Source: Streptomyces candidus
GTDB taxonomy: Bacteria; Actinomycetota; Actinomycetes; Streptomycetales; Streptomycetaceae
NCBI RefSeq assembly: GCF_014207445.1
Contig: NZ_JACHEM010000015.1
Location: 161,450-225,449 of the forward strand
Reading direction: 5' to 3'
DNA length: 64,000 nucleotides
This document shows, piece after piece, positions 17,899 through 25,345 of the stretch (position 1 is the first letter of the stretch; each line of letters starts with the position of its first letter). The position numbers and the translations under genes were made by a program. Below the pieces are notes generated by a model that saw nothing but the letters and a program-made list of their open reading frames with translations, did no database searches and was not told where the DNA came from.

Positions 17899-18863
17899 TG
17901 CCGTTCGACGTCGTCGCGCAGCAGCCCAAGCTGCTGTACCTGCTCCAGGGCGTCGCCGCCTTCGCGGCGGTGGTCTCCCTGCTCCTGCTGGCGCTGCACC
18001 GGGGGCGGGTACGGAGGAGGGCCGCGGCCCTGCTTCTGCTGGCCCCCGCGCTGCTGTTGCTCACGGTCGGTCTTCTCCTGCCCGGACTGCGCACCCTGGG
18101 CCTGTCGTTCACCGGCACCGGGGGAGACACATGGGCCGGCTTCGACAACTACGTGTGGATGGTCACCGACCCCGGAGCGCTGGTGGCGCTGCGCAACACC
18201 TTGGCGTGGGTGGTGCTCGTGCCGTTGCTGGCCGCCTCGGTCGGTCTGCTCTACGCGGCGGCCGTCGTACGGTCGCGGTTGCGAGTGTTCGCGCTGTCCC
18301 TCGTCCTGATGCCGATGGCGATCTCCTTCGTCGGCGCGGGTGTCGTCTGGAAGTTCGTCTATGCCTACCGGCCCGCGGAGGCCGCGCAGATCGGACTGCT
18401 GAACCAGCTCGCCGTCGCGTTCGGCGGCGAACCGAGGCAATGGCTCGTGGACTCTCCCTGGAACATCCTGTTCCTCATCGTGGTGATGGTGTGGACACAG
18501 GCGGGCTTCGCGGCCGTCCTGCTGGCCGGCGCGATCAGCGCCGTGCCCGGGGAGCTGACCGAGGCGGCCCTACTCGACGGCGCGTCCCGGCGGCAGATCT
18601 TCTGGCGGATCACCATGCCGTCGATCAGGCCCACTCTGCTCGTCGTGGTCCTCGTCCAGGCGATCGGCACCTTCAAGGCCTTCGACATCGTCAAGACCAT
18701 GACCGGTGGACAGTTCGGTACGGGTGTCATCGCCCACGAGATGTACGACCAGGCCTTCCGTTACGGCGAGACCGGCCGCGGTGCGGCGCTCGCCGTACTT
18801 CTCTTCGTCCTCGTCACCCCCCTCGTCGCCCACCAGCTCCGGGCACGGCGGAGGGCTGCGTGA
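17898..18863 (+). CDS. Sugar ABC transporter permease (MalF-like)
   Basis: The 321-residue membrane protein carries the CUT1 permease EAA loop, ELTEAALLDGASRRQIFWRI, near residue 220, and eight or so hydrophobic segments. It has a longer N-terminal membrane region than most, as in MalF/AglF-type subunits. Start and stop overlap both neighbours (TGATG with the binding protein, GTGA with the second permease), so the three subunits are co-translated. Confidence 0.92.
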   Translation: MPFDVVAQQPKLLYLLQGVAAFAAVVSLLLLALHRGRVRRRAAALLLLAPALLLLTVGLLLPGLRTLGLSFTGTGGDTWAGFDNYVWMVTDPGALVALRNTLAWVVLVPLLAASVGLLYAAAVVRSRLRVFALSLVLMPMAISFVGAGVVWKFVYAYRPAEAAQIGLLNQLAVAFGGEPRQWLVDSPWNILFLIVVMVWTQAGFAAVLLAGAISAVPGELTEAALLDGASRRQIFWRITMPSIRPTLLVVVLVQAIGTFKAFDIVKTMTGGQFGTGVIAHEMYDQAFRYGETGRGAALAVLLFVLVTPLVAHQLRARRRAA

Positions 18864-19747
18864 ACGGCGTCCGGGAGCAGCTGGCCTCCCGCACCTTCGC
18901 GTCGATCGCCATGGTGATCGGGGTCCTCTGGACGACTCCGACACTCGGTCTGCTGATCTCCTCGTTCCGTCCCGAGCAGGAGATCAAGACGACGGGCTGG
19001 TGGACCGTGTTCGGTACGCCGCATCTCACCCTCGACAACTACGGCGAGGTACTGTCCGGCGGCGGGAACGGGGCGGGGCGGCTCGCGGAGCACTTCGTCA
19101 ATTCCGTCGTCATCACCCTCCCTTCGGTGCTGTTCCCGCTCGTGCTGGCGTTCTTCGCCGCGTACGCCCTGGCGTGGATCGAGTTCAGGGGACGGGACGC
19201 GCTCGTCGTGGGCATCTTCGCGCTCCAGGTAGTGCCGCTCCAGATGGCCCTCGTCCCCCTCCTGAAGCTGTTCTCCCAGGGCTGGCTGTTCCTGCCCGCG
19301 TGGAATCCCACCGGTCCCGCGCGCTTCGGCCAGTTCTGGTTCGCCCACACGGTCTTCGCGCTGCCGTTCGCGGTGTTCCTCCTGCACCACTTCCTGGCGG
19401 GGCTCCCTCGGGCCCTGATCGAGGCCGCCCGCGTCGACGGCGCGTCGCACGGGACGCTGCTGCTGCGGATCGTGCTGCCCCTGGCCCGCCCGGCCCTGAG
19501 TTCCCTTGCCGTCATCCAGTTCATCTGGGTGTGGAACGACCTCGTCGTGGCGCTGACGCTGTCGGGCGGGACGGCCGAGACCGCGCCGATGACGGTCAGA
19601 CTGGCGAGCCTGGCCGGGACGTACGGCAATGAGTGGCAGCGGCTGACCGCAGGAGCCTTCGTGGCGGCGTTCGTTCCGCTGCTCGTCTTCTTCTCCCTCC
19701 GGCGGTACTTCGCGCGGGGACTGCTCGCCGGATCGGTCAAGGGATGA
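18860..19747 (+). CDS. Sugar ABC transporter permease (MalG-like)
   Basis: The 295-residue CUT1 permease has the EAA motif IEAARVDGASHGTLLLRIVL and the usual C-terminal RYFARGLLAGSVKG ending of MalG-type proteins. It begins at a GTG overlapping the previous stop. No ATP-binding subunit is encoded nearby; in Streptomyces a shared ATPase such as MsiK normally energises these importers. The stop overlaps the start of the LuxR-type regulator, which is unusual coupling of an importer to a large regulator. Confidence 0.92.
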   Translation: MNGVREQLASRTFASIAMVIGVLWTTPTLGLLISSFRPEQEIKTTGWWTVFGTPHLTLDNYGEVLSGGGNGAGRLAEHFVNSVVITLPSVLFPLVLAFFAAYALAWIEFRGRDALVVGIFALQVVPLQMALVPLLKLFSQGWLFLPAWNPTGPARFGQFWFAHTVFALPFAVFLLHHFLAGLPRALIEAARVDGASHGTLLLRIVLPLARPALSSLAVIQFIWVWNDLVVALTLSGGTAETAPMTVRLASLAGTYGNEWQRLTAGAFVAAFVPLLVFFSLRRYFARGLLAGSVKG

Positions 19748-22512
19748 GCCCCCACCGGCCCGAGGGAGGAGACCTGGCGGTTCCGGGGAGCGCGGGGCTG
19801 AGCAGGCCCGGGCTGCGTGGCCGCGAAGCCGAACTGCAGCAGCTGCGCGCCCTGGTCGAGGCGGTGAGGGACGGCACAGGAGGAGCGGTCGCGCTGCTCC
19901 TGGGCGAGCCCGGGATCGGGAAGACCGTACTGCTGCAGGAGACCGTCTCGATCGCGCGGGCCCACGGGTTCGTCGTCAGCCACGGACGAGCCGAGGAACT
20001 GCACGAGCTGGCACCGCTCGCGTCACTGGCCTCCGGCCTTCTGCACGGTGACCCGCCGCTGCTGTCCAGCAAGGACTTCGCTGACCTCGCCGGCCATCAC
20101 GACCAGCGCATCTGGCTCGTCGAACGACTGGCCCAGCTGATCGAGGAACGCTCGGCAGGCACACCCGTACTGGTCGCGGTCGACGACGTCCAATGGGCCG
20201 ACCCGCTGAGCCGGTTCGCCCTGAGTGTCATGCCGGCACGGCTGCTCAGCTCCCCAGTCCTCTGGCTGCTCACGGGCAGGAACGACCCGGAACTGTACGG
20301 GCAGGGGCCGCGGACAACGACCCTCCCCCTGCGGCCGCTGTCCGACACGGCCCTGGCCGAGCTGGCACGGGACGTCCTCGGCGGAGACGTGCCGACGCAG
20401 GTCGCGGAACTCGTCGACGGGGCCGGAGGCAACCCCTTCCTCGCGACCGAGATGCTCACGGGCATCGTGGTGTCGGGCGCCGACGGGCCGGAGCCGCCGG
20501 AGCGGCTGGTCCTCGGTGTACGCGACCGGCTGGCCGCCCTCCGGCCGGACACCCTTCACTTCCTGCGGATCGGCTCGGTCCTCGGCCGCGCGTTCTCGCT
20601 CGCGGACGCCGCCGCCCTGTGCGGACGGCCCGCCTGGGGGCTCAGCGCCGAAGTGGACGAGGCGATCGCCGCCGCCCTCCTCCACGACGACGGCGAACGT
20701 CTCGTGTTCCGCCACGACCTGCTCCGCCAGGCGGTCTACGCCGATCTCGCCCCCTCCGTACGCCGGGCGCTCCACCGTGAGGCCGCCAGCCGGCTCGTCG
20801 CGGTGGGCCGGAGTTCCACCGACGCGGTCCCGCACCTGCTGAAGAGCGCCGAACCCGGCGACCAGGAGGCGATAGGTCTGCTCGGCACGGCCGCCACGGA
20901 CGTGCTCGCCGCGATGCCCGACCTCGCTGCCGACCTGGCCGTACGCGCCCTGGAACTCGTACCGCCCCACGCGCCCATGCTGTTCGACGTCGGAGAACGG
21001 GCCATCGTCGCGCTGACCCGCGCGGGCCGGTACACCCAGGCACGGGTCACCGGCGACAGACTGCTCGCCCGGCAGCCGCCCCTGGACGTCTTCGCCCGTC
21101 TGCAGTCCGTACTCGGCGACACGCTGTGGCACCTCGACGACGTGCACGAGCTGACCCGCCGCTCGACAGCGGCACTCGTCGCCGTCACCGACCCGGTGGT
21201 CCGCGCCCGGCTCACTGCCCGGCAGGCCCTCGCCCGGTCCCGCGGGCGCGACCTCCAGGCCGCTCGCGAGGCGGGTGAACGGGCCCTCACCGAGGCGGAG
21301 CTGTCCGGTGACCGTGAGGCCCGTGTCCTCGCGCTGTGGGGCCTCGGTGAGATTGCCCTCAACGCGGGCGACTGCGCCGCCGCCGTCGAACACCACACGG
21401 CACTGAGCGTGTTCGACACGGCCTTCCTGCCCGAGGAGGCCGTCGCCCGGATCCACGTGGACGACTTCGACACCGTACGGCGACTGCTCCGGACGGCGGG
21501 CGACGCACCCCTGCGCCCCGCCATGCTGATGTGGGCCCAGGCAACCCTGCACATGGGGCTCGGCCGGCTCGACGACGCGGACGCCGACCTCGTCACCGCC
21601 GAGCGGCTCGAAGCGGACCTCCACGTGCCCGGCAACCTGGTCAACATCCGCGTCAACCGCGGCCTCCTCGCGATACTGCGCGGCGACCGCGAAGCCGCGC
21701 GGGAACACCTGGACGTCGTGCGGGCGACCATGGCCGAGCGGCCGAACACGGGCAACCACGCCACGCACCAGTACTTCGAGGCCGTCGTCGCCGACGCCGA
21801 CGGCCATCACGCGGCAGCGGCCGAACGGCTCAGGTCCGTGCAGCGTGACCACCCCTTCCTCCGATGGCGGCTGCTGCGCCCCCATGTCGTCCAGGCCGTG
21901 CAGATCGCCCTGCGCGGCGGGGACCGGGCCCTGGCCCAGGACCTCGCGGCCCAGGCGGCAGAACACGCCACCCGCAACCCCTTCGTGCCGACCGCACAAG
22001 GGACGTCCGCCCACGCCGCAGGCCTGGTGAACGCCGACCACGCACTCCTGGAGCGATCGGTCCACGTCCTGCTCACCGGCCCCCGGCCGCTGCCCCTCGC
22101 CGCCGCGTCCGCCGACCTCGGGCGCGCTCTTCTCGCATCAGGCGACCCCGCTGCGACACCTGCCCTGACCAGGGCGCACGACATCTACGCCCAGGCAGGG
22201 GCCGATGCCGAGGCGGACCGGGTGCGGGCCGATCCGGCACAAACCGCCAGCCGTTCCCGCCGTAGCACCGGGGGCCGCCGGCCGCGCCCCGGCCAGGGCT
22301 GGGACGCGCTCACGGCCTCGGAACGCAAGGTGGCCCGGCTGATCGCCGCGGGCCACACCAACCGGTCGGCCGCACAGGCCCTCGTCGTCTCTCCGCACAC
22401 GGTCAACACCCATCTGGCGTCGATCTTCCGCAAGCTCTCGGTGCGCTCACGGGTCCACCTGGCCCGGATCGTGCTCGCGCAGGGCGACGCCGGACCGGTC
22501 ACCGGCGGCTGA
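19744..22512 (+). CDS. Large LuxR-family ATPase regulator (LAL/MalT-like)
   Basis: The 922-residue protein has an AAA/NB-ARC-like module with Walker A GEPGIGKT at 54-61 and Walker B LVAVDDVQWAD near 143-153. A long TPR-like helical middle follows, then a LuxR helix-turn-helix at about 860-915 (SERKVARLIAAGHTNRSAAQ, SPHTVNTHL). LAL regulators are ATP-dependent activators; MalT is the sugar-sensing relative. The ATG lies within the permease stop, so it is likely the dedicated regulator of the importer, sensing the transported sugar. Confidence 0.92.
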   Translation: MSPHRPEGGDLAVPGSAGLSRPGLRGREAELQQLRALVEAVRDGTGGAVALLLGEPGIGKTVLLQETVSIARAHGFVVSHGRAEELHELAPLASLASGLLHGDPPLLSSKDFADLAGHHDQRIWLVERLAQLIEERSAGTPVLVAVDDVQWADPLSRFALSVMPARLLSSPVLWLLTGRNDPELYGQGPRTTTLPLRPLSDTALAELARDVLGGDVPTQVAELVDGAGGNPFLATEMLTGIVVSGADGPEPPERLVLGVRDRLAALRPDTLHFLRIGSVLGRAFSLADAAALCGRPAWGLSAEVDEAIAAALLHDDGERLVFRHDLLRQAVYADLAPSVRRALHREAASRLVAVGRSSTDAVPHLLKSAEPGDQEAIGLLGTAATDVLAAMPDLAADLAVRALELVPPHAPMLFDVGERAIVALTRAGRYTQARVTGDRLLARQPPLDVFARLQSVLGDTLWHLDDVHELTRRSTAALVAVTDPVVRARLTARQALARSRGRDLQAAREAGERALTEAELSGDREARVLALWGLGEIALNAGDCAAAVEHHTALSVFDTAFLPEEAVARIHVDDFDTVRRLLRTAGDAPLRPAMLMWAQATLHMGLGRLDDADADLVTAERLEADLHVPGNLVNIRVNRGLLAILRGDREAAREHLDVVRATMAERPNTGNHATHQYFEAVVADADGHHAAAAERLRSVQRDHPFLRWRLLRPHVVQAVQIALRGGDRALAQDLAAQAAEHATRNPFVPTAQGTSAHAAGLVNADHALLERSVHVLLTGPRPLPLAAASADLGRALLASGDPAATPALTRAHDIYAQAGADAEADRVRADPAQTASRSRRSTGGRRPRPGQGWDALTASERKVARLIAAGHTNRSAAQALVVSPHTVNTHLASIFRKLSVRSRVHLARIVLAQGDAGPVTGG

Positions 22513-22646
22513 GTGACCTCTGCGCCCCCGTGCCAGGTGTGGTGCGCGGTACGGCAACAGGGGCCGCGGGACCGGACCTAGCGTGACGGGCATACCGCGC
22601 CGCTTCGACGCGCGAACCGGCCGTCCCGAAACGAAGGAGCATCCCC

Positions 22647-23483
22647 ATGCCGTACATCACCGTGGGCCAGGAGAACACCAACCCCGTCGAGCTGTACTTC
22701 GAGGACCAGGGCGCCGGGCAGCCCGTCGTCCTCATCCACGGCTACCCGCTCGACGGCCACTCCTGGGAGCGCCAGAGCGCCGCGCTGCTCGACGCCGGCT
22801 ATCGCGTGATCACGTACGACCGCCGTGGTTTCGGGCAGTCCTCGCAGCCGACGACCGGCTACGACTACGACACCTTCGCCGCCGACCTGAACACCGTGAT
22901 GGAAACCCTCGACCTGAACGACGCCGTCCTGGCCGGCTTCTCCATGGGCACCGGCGAGGTCGCCCGGTACGTGTCCACGTACGGCTCCGGGCGGGTCGCC
23001 AAGGTCGCTTTCCTGGCGTCGCTCGAACCCTGCCTGCTCAAGAGCGACGACAACCCGGACGGCGTCGCCCCGAAGGAGTTCTTCGACGGCGTCGTCGCCG
23101 CCGTCAAGGCCGACCGCTACGCCTACTACACGGCCTTCTTCAACGACTTCTACAACCTCGACGAAAACCTGGGCACCCGCATCAGCGAGGAGGCCGTCCG
23201 CAACAGCTGGAACACCGCGGCCCGCGGGGGCTCCTTCGCCGCGTCCGCCGCTCCGGCGACCTGGTACACCGACTTCCGCGCCGACATCCCCGCCATCGAC
23301 GTGCCGGCCCTGATCCTGCACGGCACCGCCGACCGCATCCTGCCGGCCGAGGGCACCGCGCGCCCCTTCCACAAGGCGCTCCCGTCGGCCGACTACGTCG
23401 AGATCGAGGGCGCCCCGCACGGTCTGCTGTGGACCCACGCCGAGGAGGTCAACACCGCCCTCCTCGCCTTCCTGGCGAAGTGA
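22647..23483 (+). CDS. Non-haem chloroperoxidase-like alpha/beta hydrolase
   Basis: The 278-residue protein begins MPYITVGQENTNPVELYFED. It has VLIHGYPLDGHSW, the strand DRRGFGQSSQP, the nucleophile elbow GFSMGTGE (Ser near 98), an acid in LHGTADRILP and the histidine in GAPHGLLWTH. This is the cofactor-free haloperoxidase/perhydrolase group, cytoplasmic esterases that can make peracids in vitro. A GAAGGAG site precedes ATG 22647. A strong hairpin follows the gene, so it is probably transcribed on its own. Confidence 0.92.
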   Translation: MPYITVGQENTNPVELYFEDQGAGQPVVLIHGYPLDGHSWERQSAALLDAGYRVITYDRRGFGQSSQPTTGYDYDTFAADLNTVMETLDLNDAVLAGFSMGTGEVARYVSTYGSGRVAKVAFLASLEPCLLKSDDNPDGVAPKEFFDGVVAAVKADRYAYYTAFFNDFYNLDENLGTRISEEAVRNSWNTAARGGSFAASAAPATWYTDFRADIPAIDVPALILHGTADRILPAEGTARPFHKALPSADYVEIEGAPHGLLWTHAEEVNTALLAFLAK

Positions 23484-23504
23484 CGCCGCACCGTTGACCC
23501 GCGC

Positions 23505-23535
23505 GGGGTGACGCCGGAACCCCCGGCGTCACCCC
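23505..23535 (+). terminator. Hairpin terminator after the chloroperoxidase-like gene
   Basis: GGGGTGACGCCGG (23505-23517) and CCGGCGTCACCCC (23523-23535) form a perfect 13-bp stem with a 5-nt loop, 22 bp after the hydrolase stop and ahead of the monooxygenase gene. Confidence 0.7.
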
Positions 23536-23588
23536 GGCCCCCCGTTCCCCGCGTGGGAACCGGACGAGCTCAGGAGAGCAGACACACC

Positions 23589-24674
23589 ATGCAGTTCGGC
23601 ATCTTCACCGTCGGGGACGTGACCCCCGACCCCACCAACGGCCGCACCCCCACCGAACACGAGCGCATCAAGGCGATGGTCGCCATCGCCCTCAAGGCCG
23701 AGGAAGTCGGCCTGGACGTCTTCGCGACGGGCGAGCACCACAACCCGCCCTTCGTCCCGTCGTCACCGACGACCATGCTCGGCCACATCGCCGCCCGCAC
23801 CGAGAAGCTGATCCTGTCCACGTCCACGACGCTGATCACCACCAACGACCCGGTGAAGATCGCCGAGGACTACGCGATGCTCCAGCACCTGGCCGACGGC
23901 CGGGTCGACCTCATGCTGGGACGCGGCAACACCGGCCCGGTCTACCCGTGGTTCGGGCAGGACATCCGCCAGGGCATCAACCTCGCCAAGGAGAACTACT
24001 CGCTGCTGCGCCGGCTGTGGCGCGAGGACGTCGTGGACTGGGAGGGCACGTTCCGTACGCCGCTCCAGGCCTTCGTCTCGACGCCCCGGCCCCTGGACGG
24101 CGTCCCGCCCTTCGTGTGGCACGGATCCATCAGGTCCCCCGAGATCGCTGAGCAGGCCGCCTACTACGGCGACGGCTTTTTCCACAACAACATCTTCTGG
24201 CCGGCCGACCACACCAGGCGCATGGTGCAGCTCTACCGGCGCCGGTTCGCACACCACGGCCACGGCCGCCCGGAGGACGCCGTCGTCGGCCTGGGCGGAC
24301 AGGTCTTCATGCGCAAGAACTCCCAGGACGCCGTACGGGAATTCCGCCCCTACTTCGACAACGCTCCCGTCTACGGCCACGGCCCGTCGCTGGAGGAGTT
24401 CACCGAACAGACCCCGCTGACGGTGGGCTCTCCCCAACAGGTCATCGAGCGGACCCTGTCCTTCCGGGAGGGCGTCGGCGACTACCAGCGCCAGCTGTTC
24501 CTGATGGACCACGCCGGCCTGCCTCTGAAGACCGTCCTCGAACAGCTGGACATCCTCGGCGAAGAGGTCGTACCCGTCCTGCGGAGGGAGTTCGCGAAGG
24601 GACGTCCGGCCGACGTACCGGAGGCCCCCACGCACGCGTCGCTCCGAGCCGTCCGGGAGGTGTCCGCCGCATGA
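23589..24674 (+). CDS. LLM-class flavin-dependent monooxygenase (CE1758 family)
   Basis: The 361-residue protein is a bacterial luciferase-like TIM-barrel enzyme. It begins MQFGIFTVGDVTPD and has GLDVFATGEHHNPPF, MLGRGNTGPVYPWFG and GSPQQVIERTLSF. The combination with an adjacent FMN reductase defines the CE1758/CE1759 pair named after Corynebacterium efficiens proteins. It should oxidise an unknown substrate with reduced flavin and oxygen. The gene overlaps the reductase gene by ATGA. Confidence 0.92.
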   Translation: MQFGIFTVGDVTPDPTNGRTPTEHERIKAMVAIALKAEEVGLDVFATGEHHNPPFVPSSPTTMLGHIAARTEKLILSTSTTLITTNDPVKIAEDYAMLQHLADGRVDLMLGRGNTGPVYPWFGQDIRQGINLAKENYSLLRRLWREDVVDWEGTFRTPLQAFVSTPRPLDGVPPFVWHGSIRSPEIAEQAAYYGDGFFHNNIFWPADHTRRMVQLYRRRFAHHGHGRPEDAVVGLGGQVFMRKNSQDAVREFRPYFDNAPVYGHGPSLEEFTEQTPLTVGSPQQVIERTLSFREGVGDYQRQLFLMDHAGLPLKTVLEQLDILGEEVVPVLRREFAKGRPADVPEAPTHASLRAVREVSAA

Positions 24675-25285
24675 AGCTGATCGTCGTCTCCGCGGGGCTG
24701 AGCACCCCCTCCTCCACCCGCCTGCTCGCGGACCGGCTGGCCGAGGCGGCCCGCGACGAACTCACCGCCCGGGGGCGGACGCCGTCGACCGAGGTCGTGG
24801 AGCTGCGCGAACTGGCCGGTGACATCGCCAACCACCTCGTGACCGGCTTTCCGCCGCCGCGCCTGGGCGCCGCGATCGACGCGGTGACGGAGGCCGACGG
24901 CCTGATCGTGGTGACTCCCGTGTTCGCGGCTTCCTACAGCGGCCTCTTCAAGTCCTTCTTCGACGTGATCGATCCGGACGCCCTCTCCGGGAAGCCGGTC
25001 CTGATCGCGGCCACGGGCGGTACCGCCCGCCACTCCCTGGCCCTTGAGCACGCCGTGCGCCCGCTCTTCGCCCATCTCCGCGCCGTCGTCGTCCCCACCG
25101 CGGTGTTCGCGGCCTCCGAGGACTGGGGGTCGGGGGGAGACGCCTACACCGACGGCCTTCCCGGCCGCGTCCGCCGGGCGGGCGCCGAGCTCGCCGCGCT
25201 CGTGGCGGCGCGCCCGGTCGGTGCAGAGCCCGAGGACGACGTCACCGTCCTCGAACGGCAACTCGCCGACCTGCGCTTCGACTGA
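24671..25285 (+). CDS. NAD(P)H-dependent FMN reductase (CE1759 family)
   Basis: The 204-residue flavodoxin-fold protein has the loop LIVVSAGLSTPSSTRLLADR at the N-terminus and VVTPVFAASYSGLFKSFFD, the FMN- and substrate-binding motif of the NADPH-dependent FMN reductase family. Start and stop overlap (ATGA) with the monooxygenase gene, so the reductase most likely supplies reduced FMN directly to it. Confidence 0.92.
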   Translation: MKLIVVSAGLSTPSSTRLLADRLAEAARDELTARGRTPSTEVVELRELAGDIANHLVTGFPPPRLGAAIDAVTEADGLIVVTPVFAASYSGLFKSFFDVIDPDALSGKPVLIAATGGTARHSLALEHAVRPLFAHLRAVVVPTAVFAASEDWGSGGDAYTDGLPGRVRRAGAELAALVAARPVGAEPEDDVTVLERQLADLRFD

Positions 25286-25345
25286 GACGCGTCCCCGGGC
25301 CGGGCGACGGCGGGACGGTTCCCATGGTTCATACTGTTCCGCCGT

